Made by a program: the position numbers and the translations under genes. This document shows, in pieces, positions 22,048 through 30,354 of a DNA stretch of 37,268 nt (positions within the stretch are counted from its first letter, which is position 1; each line of letters opens with the position of its first letter). The stretch is from a virus. The notes below the pieces were generated by a model, which was given only the letters and a program-made list of their open reading frames with translations, did not search any database and was not told the DNA's origin. The stretch is from positions 1 through 37,268 of IMG/VR virus record IMGVR_UViG_3300042446_000416. The stretch is one strand, 5' to 3'.

Positions 22048-23445
22048 ATGCTAAAGGTAGCAGGCGGTGGTGGCATTACAGGTGGAGTCGTTTACCAAGG
22101 AACATGGGACGCCTCTACAAACACGCCTACGCTAACTTCTGGCATTGGTACCAAGGGTTATTACTACGTCGTATCCGTACCTGGAAACACAAACCTAGAC
22201 GGCATTACAGATTGGCAGGTCGGTGACTGGGCAATCTTTAATGGCGTTGCCTGGCAGAAAGTCGATAACAGTGAGGTGGTGTACGTCAGTAACGTAGCCA
22301 CTGGCACTGGACTTACTGGTGGTCCGATCACGACTACCGGCACAATCTCGCTTGCTAACACTGCTGTAACTGCTGGCGTTTATGGTGATGCAGCAAATGT
22401 GCCCCAGGTCACAATCAATGCTCAGGGTCAGGCTACGAACGTCACAAACGTAGCCATTTCAATCTCTGTTGCTAACGTTGCTAATGCTGTACCTGATAGC
22501 AGGACAATAACTGCCGGTACAGGATTGACAGGTGGTGGCAATCTTGCTTCCAACGTAACTATCAGCATGTCCAACACCAACGTAACCATCGGCACCTATG
22601 GTGGTGGGACTAACGCTGCTGAGATTACTGTCGATCAGCAGGGTCGGATTACTTCTGCTGCAAACGTAGCGATCCCCCAGGGCACCGTTACTAACGTTGC
22701 AACCGGCACTGGATTGACCGGCGGACCAATTACAAGCAATGGGACTATCTCACTTGCCAATACCAACGTTGCGGCTGGAGTCTATGGTGACTCGGCTAAC
22801 ACGGCTCAGATCACGGTTGACGCTCAAGGGCGTATCACTTCGGCTGCTAACGTCGCTATTCCGCAAGGTACGGTTACAAACGTAGGAACTGGCACCGGCT
22901 TAACCGGCGGTCCTATTACTAGCACTGGCAACATTTCACTGGCTAATACCACTGTAAGCCCTGGTACTTATGGCGGCTCTGGTGCAGTGCCGCAGATCAT
23001 CATTGATGCTCAGGGTCGTATTACTAGCGCCTCAAACGTTGCTATTGGTGGCTCTTCTATTGTTGTCACTAACGTTGCAACCGTTACCAACGGCACTTTG
23101 ATCAGTTGGGAAAACAACGCTCCGGCAACAATTACCTGGGAAAACAATAGCCTGGCTACGATTGGCTGGACTAACAACGTTTATCTGGTGACTGCCAACA
23201 ACGCAACAATTTTGGTCAACTGCTCTGCTGAGGCTTTGTTCGTAACACTACCTGCTGCTGGTAGCGTCAGCGGTCAACAGTACAAAGTCAAGAAAATTGA
23301 CAGTGGCGCCAATGCAGTAACGATCAATACGACGTCTGCACAAAACATTGATGGTTCATCAACCTATGTGCTTTCCACACAGTATTACAGCACTACGGTA
23401 CAATCCGATGGTTCTAACTGGTGGGTAACTGCGGAAGTCGTATGA
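22048..23445 (+). CDS. Tail fibre with tandem repeats (465 aa)
   Basis: The N-terminus (about 15-80) has a YQGTWDAS carbohydrate-module-like start and a GDWAIFNGVAWQKVDNS end. Then four tandem units of about 60 residues follow, marked by GTGLTGG at each start and by Q-x-QGRITSA-NVA at each end. The C-terminal part includes three W-x-NN steps and a compact beta domain ending NWWVTAEVV. Such repeats build trimeric phage fibres. The stop overlaps the start of the next gene, coupling the fibre to the ACP/ketosynthase block. Confidence 0.8.
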   Translation: MLKVAGGGGITGGVVYQGTWDASTNTPTLTSGIGTKGYYYVVSVPGNTNLDGITDWQVGDWAIFNGVAWQKVDNSEVVYVSNVATGTGLTGGPITTTGTISLANTAVTAGVYGDAANVPQVTINAQGQATNVTNVAISISVANVANAVPDSRTITAGTGLTGGGNLASNVTISMSNTNVTIGTYGGGTNAAEITVDQQGRITSAANVAIPQGTVTNVATGTGLTGGPITSNGTISLANTNVAAGVYGDSANTAQITVDAQGRITSAANVAIPQGTVTNVGTGTGLTGGPITSTGNISLANTTVSPGTYGGSGAVPQIIIDAQGRITSASNVAIGGSSIVVTNVATVTNGTLISWENNAPATITWENNSLATIGWTNNVYLVTANNATILVNCSAEALFVTLPAAGSVSGQQYKVKKIDSGANAVTINTTSAQNIDGSSTYVLSTQYYSTTVQSDGSNWWVTAEVV

Positions 23446-23666
23446 TGGAACCACAATTCTTAATTAACATTCTTTTTGCTACCGCAGGTGCAGCATTTGG
23501 CTGGATACTCAATAGCATTTCTCGGTCCATTGTTCGGATCGAAGACCGCATTTCTGAGATGCCAATGGTCTATGTCAACCGTGACGATTACCGCGCTGAC
23601 ATAACTGAAATCAAAGCCATGCTTGGCAAAATCTTTGATCGACTGGAACAAAAGGCAGACAGATGA
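23442..23666 (+). CDS. Small membrane-anchored coiled-coil protein (74 aa)
   Basis: ATG 23442 overlaps the fibre stop (ATGA). One membrane segment (FLINILFATAGAAFGWIL), then IEDRISEM and a helix ending MLGKIFDRLEQKADR. This architecture is frequent near tail or lysis genes of podovirus-like phages. Function not established. The stop overlaps the next start. Confidence 0.7.
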   Translation: MMEPQFLINILFATAGAAFGWILNSISRSIVRIEDRISEMPMVYVNRDDYRADITEIKAMLGKIFDRLEQKADR

Positions 23667-24010
23667 GCCTTAACATGGACGCACTGGCTACCCCGATATT
23701 TGGGGAGCCTGACAGCCTCCGTGACTTTTTGTTTGAAAACGGAATCCAGCACCAGGTCTTTTCTGAGCGCCTGATCGACGCTGGTTTCTACGTTCCGCGC
23801 TACCCCATCATTGACGCCGATCCACAAGACCTGGATGACTGGCTACAAATACATCAACTTGAACACCAACGCTTTGCTACAATTCTTAACTTGAATGATC
23901 CATTTAACTTGCTAGACTTGGACTTCAACCAGGAGGATGACTTTTACGACTGGGTAAATAGCCATCTTCTCATTCATGAACAGATCGCAAGAGTGTTGGG
24001 GGTGACATGA
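23663..24010 (+). CDS. Three-repeat His-rich helical protein (115 aa)
   Basis: Three copies of the pattern D-x-x-D-W/F-L-x(3)-H-x(3)-H-x(5)-L can be seen at about residues 18-40, 57-79 and 90-113, linked by acidic segments. The first copy keeps only one His. H-x3-H helices can bind metals or pack around a ligand. The protein is strongly acidic. It overlaps the ACP gene (ATGA), so it probably belongs to the same functional set, but no family is recognised. Confidence 0.65.
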   Translation: MSLNMDALATPIFGEPDSLRDFLFENGIQHQVFSERLIDAGFYVPRYPIIDADPQDLDDWLQIHQLEHQRFATILNLNDPFNLLDLDFNQEDDFYDWVNSHLLIHEQIARVLGVT

Positions 24011-24300
24011 TTAGTGACCAGGAATTCATCAAGTTATTTAACGCAATAGCCAAAGTAGCAAAAACACCGTCAAATCCGCCGCAGCCAGCAGAATCGCTGG
24101 AGGATAACTACCCAGACCTAAACATTGACAGCCTTGACGGGTTGATCATGGGTATGTATTTGTGCGACGCCTTTGGCATACCGGAAGAGATTGGCAAGAC
24201 CATGCAGGTTCAAACTGTGGGTGACACTATGAAGTTTTGCATGGAGAACGCCACAAAGACGGAGATCAATGTCGATAACGTCATTGCAGACCTCAAATGA
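24007..24300 (+). CDS. Acyl carrier protein
   Basis: 97 residues. The central NIDSLDGLIMGMYLCDAFGI segment matches the acyl carrier protein helix II signature, with Ser42 in DSL as the expected 4'-phosphopantetheine attachment site. Helical elements and an acidic character fit an ACP; an extra N-terminal stretch and a 20-residue C-terminal tail extend it beyond the usual ~78 residues. It needs a phosphopantetheinyl transferase, which the window does not encode, so the host enzyme would have to load it. Directly coupled (ATGA) to the ketosynthase gene, its probable partner. Confidence 0.85.
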   Translation: MISDQEFIKLFNAIAKVAKTPSNPPQPAESLEDNYPDLNIDSLDGLIMGMYLCDAFGIPEEIGKTMQVQTVGDTMKFCMENATKTEINVDNVIADLK

Positions 24301-25424
24301 GCCTATTTCTTACCCATACAAGCACGGTTTGCAGCACTGAAACCGAGTTTTTTGAGGAAATAGTGCATCCACAGAGGGTGCATTGGCTGCCTAAAACCTA
24401 CGAAAAAGCCAAAACTGGGTTTACCTATGCGCCACACATACTTTCAGATATGGTCCTCCGCCCAGAAAAAATTTCATGGCTTAGGGAAAACCCTAGTATT
24501 GGTAAGACGGCATTCATCCTGGCTGGAGGCAACCAACACTTTGCTGGAATCAATGCCAGGGAGAACCAAAAGCACACCAGGCTGCACTACGTTTACAAAT
24601 TCCTGCCATTTAGCCTGACCAACGTGTACGCCGGACGGATGGCGCAGCAGATATGTGAGCCGGACTACATCACAACCGACGCCACTGCCTGCGTTTCTAG
24701 CCTCAAAGTCCTAATGGACTGCCAGATGCTTGAGCAGTATGGCTACACCAGGTTTGTGATCCTGTCGGTGGAAGACGCTGTATCCAATTCAGTCCTGGAA
24801 TTCTTTGGAGACTCAGGCGCCAGCCTTACTAAGAAGCGTGAGGATGAGGAAGGTGTGCTGCCAAGTGCCTTTGATAGCAAGAATGGCGGTTTTTATGTTG
24901 GGCAGGGCGCAGTCTTTGCGGTCCTGATGACAGAAAAGGAGGTCAATCACTATGGCTTGACCCCAAGGGCTAGGCTAATGGGTGCTTACCACTGCGCTGA
25001 AAGAGAGAAGAATGCAATAGGGCAGCGGGAGGATGGTGATGGATACTCCAATGCTATTGATGGAGCGATCTATTACTCACAGATAAATAGACGCGACATT
25101 ACTATTGTTAAGAGTCATGGCACCGGAACTAAGTCTAACAATGCTTCTGAGAAAAATGGCTTGCTGCGGTCTTTAGATGAATTTATAGCGACTTCCTACA
25201 AGCAAAAAATAGGTCACACAATGGGCGCTTCGGGGTTGCTAGAAACCATACTTTTGCTTGACAATTTAGCCTATGGTGTTGTACCAGGTATTCCTAACAG
25301 AACTGAAGAGGACAATGTATTCCTGTCGCAGGATTGTGAGGCACCTGATGGATTAGTGTTGAGTTTAGCGGCTGGTATGGGCAACGTTTATACGGCTGCG
25401 ATATTTGAACCAGTGAGGACATGA
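24297..25424 (+). CDS. Beta-ketoacyl-ACP synthase
   Basis: 375 residues. All catalytic elements of thiolase-fold ketosynthases are visible: nucleophile Cys132 in TTDATACVSS, His274 in SHGTGT, Lys302 and His307 in KIGHTMGASG. Spacing Cys-His (142) and His-His (33) is close to FabF. The C-terminal loop reads AAGMGN where FabF has FGFGGTN, so the usual gatekeeper Phe seems replaced by Ala359 (eye alignment). Shorter than FabF (about 412). The enzyme should extend an acyl chain carried on ACP. It is coupled to the ACP gene and sits within the tail gene block, which is unusual for a phage. Product and target unknown. Confidence 0.9.
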   Translation: MSLFLTHTSTVCSTETEFFEEIVHPQRVHWLPKTYEKAKTGFTYAPHILSDMVLRPEKISWLRENPSIGKTAFILAGGNQHFAGINARENQKHTRLHYVYKFLPFSLTNVYAGRMAQQICEPDYITTDATACVSSLKVLMDCQMLEQYGYTRFVILSVEDAVSNSVLEFFGDSGASLTKKREDEEGVLPSAFDSKNGGFYVGQGAVFAVLMTEKEVNHYGLTPRARLMGAYHCAEREKNAIGQREDGDGYSNAIDGAIYYSQINRRDITIVKSHGTGTKSNNASEKNGLLRSLDEFIATSYKQKIGHTMGASGLLETILLLDNLAYGVVPGIPNRTEEDNVFLSQDCEAPDGLVLSLAAGMGNVYTAAIFEPVRT

Positions 25425-25425
25425 T

Positions 25426-25872
25426 ATGGCACAGATGGTGGACAGCCAGCAGCAAGAACTGAGTGTAGAAGACATTATCGGCATTGCTGGTATGAACACC
25501 GATGCTGGAGTTAGCCAGGCTCAATTGATCAACATGATCAATGCTGAACTTAAAATGCCTGACACATTGTTCTTACGTCAAGGCAACACAATTTTTATCA
25601 TTCACAAGGCTGAACCGCGAGTAGGATTCTTCCGCGCACTAAACGCCGACACAGCACCGAACTTCCTGCAAAACGGAACTGAATTTATCAAAGCCTGCTA
25701 CAAGATGGGCTTTGACACGATGGCTACTGAGTTTACTGATCCTACGGTATTGAGCGTATTTAGATACATTTCTAACAATCCGCCAAACCCCAACATGGGA
25801 TACCAGGTACAGAAGACGGGTAATGGGGGCTTTTATGTAACTGTCCAGTGTGGACCAAGACGGGGAGCATAA
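25426..25872 (+). CDS. Conserved phage protein, possibly acyltransferase-like (148 aa)
   Basis: Starts one base after the ketosynthase stop. Features such as NTIFIIHKAE, FLQNGTEFIKACYKMGFDTM and the ending NMGYQVQKTGNGGFYVTVQCGP suggest a GNAT-like alpha/beta fold found in podovirus internal proteins of aquatic phages. No catalytic motif is certain. Its closeness to the ACP and ketosynthase genes makes acyl transfer possible, but similar proteins exist in phages without them (from memory). Confidence 0.6.
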   Translation: MAQMVDSQQQELSVEDIIGIAGMNTDAGVSQAQLINMINAELKMPDTLFLRQGNTIFIIHKAEPRVGFFRALNADTAPNFLQNGTEFIKACYKMGFDTMATEFTDPTVLSVFRYISNNPPNPNMGYQVQKTGNGGFYVTVQCGPRRGA

Positions 25873-25875
25873 AAG

Positions 25876-27939
25876 ATGAGTGCTGTCGTTGAATTTGTTT
25901 CCGACGTTGTTGAAGACGTAGTTGAGGCGGTAGGTGACGCTGTAGAAACGGTTGTTGAAACCGTTGAAACTACGATCAAGGCTGTTGCTGAAAACCCAGA
26001 AATACTTATTATTGCTGTCGTAGCCCCGCAGATACTACCTGCTATTGGGGTTCCAGCAATTGCGGTGCAGCCAGTAACGGCTGCTTTGATCTCTGCTTCT
26101 CAAGGAGGGGACATTGAAGATATTGGAAAGGCTGCTCTTACTGCTTACGTCGCTCCGCAAGTGGCTGGTCGAGTCGGTGGCGCGGTTGCGGCTGCGACTG
26201 AAGGCTCTGCTCTCCAGAATTCGTTAGCAAGTGCGGCTGGCTCTGCTGCTGGCGCTGCAACTGGCGCGGCTATTACTGGTGGTGACATTGGTGCTGCTGC
26301 ACTCACTGGTGCGGCTGCTGGCGCAGGCGCTTCTATTGGTCGTGAAATTGCTGCTGCTACTGAATATGGCACTACACCTTTTAGCCAACAAACTCAGGAC
26401 ATAATTAGCCAAGAAGCCAATGTAAATAGGTTTAGCGGACTTGCTGCCGACATTGGATCGGCTGTTGGTAGAGGATTGGTTACTGGTGACGTCAATCTTG
26501 AGTCGGCATTTTCTGCCGCAGCAACACGCGAATTAGGTGATCAACTGCGTGATGCGTTTGCTTCATCGCCTGGATCGCAAGAAACTCAGAAGGCAACACA
26601 AATTATTGCCGCTGAAATGGATACAAACCCTGGTTTCCAGGAGCAATTACAACTTGCTCAGATTGCCAACGGTGACGTTGCACTTTCTGTAGATCAACAA
26701 ATTGACGCACTTGCTGAAGCACTTGCACGGGATACTTTTGATGCGGCTGCTACTGGGGAGCAAGTAGCGGCGTTGCCTGCGGTGGCTTTGCCCATCGCGG
26801 TCAATGCTGCTGCCCAGGCTGCTGTACGCGCTGCACCAAACTTAACGCAACAAATTGCACGTTTTGCTGCCAACGACCCGCGCTTTGCTCAGGTCATGGT
26901 TACAAATCCTTACGTTCAGCAATTGTTGGCTGCTGCTGGATTGACTATCTCTGTGTCTCTAACTGGTGACACTACAGTTAATCCGATCATCCGTCAGAAT
27001 GAATCGCCTGCTGAGGCTGCTCGTCTTGCTCGTTATGCGGCAGAAACTCAAAAGAGTCTGCCAAAGACTAATACGCAACAAGTTACACGCCTGGAAAACA
27101 CTGCCCGTCAGTATGACTTGCAAACTCAGAAGCAAGACTTAGAAGACTTGAGCCGTCAAGGGTTTAACGTTGATCAGCAATTGCAACGGATTGAAACCCA
27201 GATTGAGGCTATTCCGACGGTTGATGTTACTCAGCCCATTGGTGACTTCCCGATGGGTGAGCCGGTGGTTGAGCCTGGTACTTTGCCGCCTAGCCGTGCG
27301 CCGGTTATTGAGCCTTACACAACTCCTGGCATAAGACCGACAAGAACTCCTAGCAGGACTCCTTCTACAAGACCAGAGGAAGAAACTGCTCCGCGCCCTG
27401 GAACGGCACCTGAGACTGCACCTGAGACTGCACCCACTACTAGCCCAGAAACGGCTCCAGAAACAGCGCCAGTTACTCAACCGCGCACTCAAACGGATCG
27501 TGTGCCTGATCGGACTACGCCCCCAAGGACTCCAACAACTCCACGCACTCCAACTGGTGCTGATGGAACACCTACTGGTCCTGATGTTGGGGTCGAAGAA
27601 GAACCAGTCAACATTGATGACTTGTTCACCGACGAGGATATTCTTGAGTTTATCCGTGAGGGGTTAGGCGAAGACTTTGTGGCTGAGACTCCTACCGACG
27701 TTGATGAAGTTACAACCGGCGGCACTGAGGGGACCACACCACCGACGATTGACATTCGTGGCGGTGGCGGGGCAACAACTCCTAGCCCGTATCGCACGTC
27801 CGTATCTAGCCGTGCAGTAGGTACTGGTCCTGGCGCCGTAACTGGTCGCAAAGAACCTATGTTTGGTGGTGATCCTGGAGCGCAAAGTGACGCATGGAAC
27901 GTCCGTTCGCTCCGCTTGAAAAAGGCGCTTGGCTTATGA
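25876..27939 (+). CDS. Large internal virion / ejection protein candidate (687 aa)
   Basis: An amphipathic valine/glutamate start (VSDVVEDVVEAVGDAVETVVETV) precedes long Ala/Gly-rich hydrophobic segments (about 30-160) with membrane-inserting character. A Thr/Pro/Ala-rich linker at about 480-580 holds tandem APET units, and the C-terminus ends LRLKKALGL. This composition and the position after the tail genes suit a DNA-ejection protein that crosses the envelope. Inferred; no motif-level match. Confidence 0.6.
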   Translation: MSAVVEFVSDVVEDVVEAVGDAVETVVETVETTIKAVAENPEILIIAVVAPQILPAIGVPAIAVQPVTAALISASQGGDIEDIGKAALTAYVAPQVAGRVGGAVAAATEGSALQNSLASAAGSAAGAATGAAITGGDIGAAALTGAAAGAGASIGREIAAATEYGTTPFSQQTQDIISQEANVNRFSGLAADIGSAVGRGLVTGDVNLESAFSAAATRELGDQLRDAFASSPGSQETQKATQIIAAEMDTNPGFQEQLQLAQIANGDVALSVDQQIDALAEALARDTFDAAATGEQVAALPAVALPIAVNAAAQAAVRAAPNLTQQIARFAANDPRFAQVMVTNPYVQQLLAAAGLTISVSLTGDTTVNPIIRQNESPAEAARLARYAAETQKSLPKTNTQQVTRLENTARQYDLQTQKQDLEDLSRQGFNVDQQLQRIETQIEAIPTVDVTQPIGDFPMGEPVVEPGTLPPSRAPVIEPYTTPGIRPTRTPSRTPSTRPEEETAPRPGTAPETAPETAPTTSPETAPETAPVTQPRTQTDRVPDRTTPPRTPTTPRTPTGADGTPTGPDVGVEEEPVNIDDLFTDEDILEFIREGLGEDFVAETPTDVDEVTTGGTEGTTPPTIDIRGGGGATTPSPYRTSVSSRAVGTGPGAVTGRKEPMFGGDPGAQSDAWNVRSLRLKKALGL

Positions 27940-28943
27940 AAATCTTACGGATGATGACGGGCGGAGGACGCTCTGTGGAAGAACTAGCCGACATGGTGCG
28001 GCAGTTTGGTCGTGGACGCGACAAGATTCTTGCTCACATCACGCCGGAAGAGGCTGCCAAACTCAAGGAAATGGGTGGCAGTGGCACGATCAATCCGATG
28101 ACTGGACTGCCTGAGTTTCAGGAAGACTTTGACATTGGCTTTGGTCCTGGTAACTACACCCCAGACTACACGGCTGCCGACGTTCAAGGAATGGACGAAG
28201 AGCAATTCAACCGTTTTACTGGCGGCGGTGACTTTACTGGTCAAACTATTGTTGAACCTGGTGCTTTCAATACGCCTGCTGCGGCTCCTGAAGAACGTTC
28301 CTATTACATGCCGGACGTGCAGCGTGAACTTGAAGTGGCTGAAGCAGAGCGTATGGCTCCGGTCAGCACCCGTGCTGCACCTGCACAAGAAGAAGGATTT
28401 CTTGGTCGCACTGAGCGCGCCCTGCGGGAAGGTAAGGCAGCACTGGACAAATACCCAATGCTTACCCGTGCTGGATCAGCCGTAGGTTCTACGCTTGGTC
28501 AGGCTTTGATGGCTGCCAGGGCTAACCGTCAACGTGACGCAATGATTGCCAGAGAGCGTGAAAGAGCAGCGCCATTCCGTGCTGCTGAAATGGAGGCGCT
28601 AGATCGCGCCCGTGCTGGAGGCATGACTGCTTCAGAGGCACAAGCATTAGAAACAGAATTAGCACGCGCTCGTCAAGGATTGAGCGCCCGTAATATGGGC
28701 ACAGGTAGTGCCGCAGCAGGCATCCAGGCTGGACAACGTTCCCGTGCCCAAAGTGTCGCTAGACAGCAGAGTTTTGCAGAAGCCTTACGTTTGGCTGGTA
28801 TTGCCGATGCTTATGAGCGCCGTGCGCTTGAGCAAGAACTGGCTAAAGATACCGAGTTGGCTAAGTTGTTTGCCGACGTCGTAGGGCGCGAGATTACTCA
28901 GGCTGGACGCACACAGGCACCGGCACCGACTGGCAGGGGATAG
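27936..28943 (+). CDS. Internal virion protein (335 aa)
   Basis: ATG 27936 overlaps the upstream stop (ATGA), which decides the start over an in-frame ATG 14 codons earlier. The N-terminus (MKILRMMTGGGRSVEELADMV, then ILAHITPEEAAKLKEMGGSGTINPMTGLPEF) is a recognisable phage tail/internal protein signature. From residue 150 on it is a long Ala/Arg/Glu-rich helical region. Probably part of the ejectosome. Confidence 0.65.
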   Translation: MKILRMMTGGGRSVEELADMVRQFGRGRDKILAHITPEEAAKLKEMGGSGTINPMTGLPEFQEDFDIGFGPGNYTPDYTAADVQGMDEEQFNRFTGGGDFTGQTIVEPGAFNTPAAAPEERSYYMPDVQRELEVAEAERMAPVSTRAAPAQEEGFLGRTERALREGKAALDKYPMLTRAGSAVGSTLGQALMAARANRQRDAMIARERERAAPFRAAEMEALDRARAGGMTASEAQALETELARARQGLSARNMGTGSAAAGIQAGQRSRAQSVARQQSFAEALRLAGIADAYERRALEQELAKDTELAKLFADVVGREITQAGRTQAPAPTGRG

Positions 28944-28944
28944 C

Positions 28945-30354
28945 ATGGCTGAAGAAAATCAAACTGAAGACCTAGCGCAAACGCCTAAAAGCACCACTCT
29001 CCCAGACACACTGGGCACAGTGCCTACTCTTTTAGGTGGGTTTGGTCAGGCTGCTGGTATTTCTGGGCGCGGTAAGTTTGCCCGTGAAAAAGTTGGCGCA
29101 CTATTAGGTGATGCTGCCAAAGCCGAGGCTGAAGCCAAGTTTGGCGCTTTTGAGCGCGATCAGGGAATCCTGCAAAAGACCGCGCAAGCCGAAAAAGACC
29201 TGGCTACTAGCATGCGTACCCAGACCCAGAATCTTGAAAGAGACTTGGCTAAACCTGGCGAGTTTGCTGCTCCTGAAATCAAGGCTTCCGACTATGCTGC
29301 TAATGCTGCAATGCGTATGGTCACTTCCTTGTTGCTTGGTGGGGTAGCACGCACTTCCGGTATGGCTCAATTACAGTCGATCCGCGCCATGCAAGACGCT
29401 GAAGACAAAGGGCAGCGTCAGGCTTTTGCTGATGCACGCCTGAAGTTTGATGACTCTGAACGGGCGCGCAAAGAGAACAATTCCATGCTCAAAGAGCGTT
29501 TTGAGCGCATGATGAAGTTGCTATCCCAGGATCGCAATGCAGCATTGGTTGAGGCTAAGTTGATTGAAGGCAACATGGGCAAAGGCATTATTGCTGCTGA
29601 ACTGCGTGCCGGTAACTATCAAAAGGCTTACCAGTTGTTCCAAAACGCCATGAAGCAGGCTGATCAATTAGAGGTAGCCCAGGTCAAAGAGGCTGCTAAA
29701 CCTGCCAAGATTGAGCAATTACCGTCTGGACTTGAGAAAACCCTTGAGAAGGTTGGTACAGCAAGCGTTTCTCTCAATCGTGCTAATCAAACCAGAAAAC
29801 CTGAATTTTTTGGCATTGCGCCAAGCGACAAGGTTGCAGAGTTAATTATTTCTGGCGTAGAAAAAGGCTTGCCGGTTGGTGACATTATGACTTCATTAGG
29901 AGTAAATGCGCCAAAAGTAAATCGTGAGGCGGTTGAATGGTGGAAAGACTATTCTGGTTTTGTGTCCCAAGTGCGTAATCAATTGTTCGGTGCAACATTA
30001 ACTCTCAAAGAAGCATCAGATTTCAGAAAATCTACAATTAGTCCAGCAACCGATCCAAAAGTTGCTGATGATTATTTTAGAACGCAAATTGCAATTATTA
30101 AAAAAGCGGTTGAGCGTGAACGTAAAAAAGGATTGGCTAGAGGCGTAAGTGCAGAAACTTTATCTGCTTATTTAGATACCGCAGATGATGAACCGGCTGC
30201 ACCGGCTGCACCGGCTGCCGCAGCAAGACCTAATGACAGGGCTAGGATTCCTACCGTAAACACCAAAGAAGAGGTTGATGCACTTCCCGCTGGCGCTGAG
30301 TACATTGATGCTCAAACTGGCGTAAGAGGTAGAAAACCTGGAGGACCGCAGTGA
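28945..30354 (+). CDS. Internal virion protein (469 aa)
   Basis: Helical, Ala/Lys/Glu-rich protein. The middle contains coiled-coil-like stretches and the C-terminal part a WWKDYSGFVSQVRNQLFGATLTLKE helical unit, typical of the large ejection proteins of short-tailed phages. Near residue 417 an Ala-Pro tandem repeat arises from three copies of a 9-base unit (30193-30219). Role inferred from neighbours. Confidence 0.6.
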   Translation: MAEENQTEDLAQTPKSTTLPDTLGTVPTLLGGFGQAAGISGRGKFAREKVGALLGDAAKAEAEAKFGAFERDQGILQKTAQAEKDLATSMRTQTQNLERDLAKPGEFAAPEIKASDYAANAAMRMVTSLLLGGVARTSGMAQLQSIRAMQDAEDKGQRQAFADARLKFDDSERARKENNSMLKERFERMMKLLSQDRNAALVEAKLIEGNMGKGIIAAELRAGNYQKAYQLFQNAMKQADQLEVAQVKEAAKPAKIEQLPSGLEKTLEKVGTASVSLNRANQTRKPEFFGIAPSDKVAELIISGVEKGLPVGDIMTSLGVNAPKVNREAVEWWKDYSGFVSQVRNQLFGATLTLKEASDFRKSTISPATDPKVADDYFRTQIAIIKKAVERERKKGLARGVSAETLSAYLDTADDEPAAPAAPAAAARPNDRARIPTVNTKEEVDALPAGAEYIDAQTGVRGRKPGGPQ

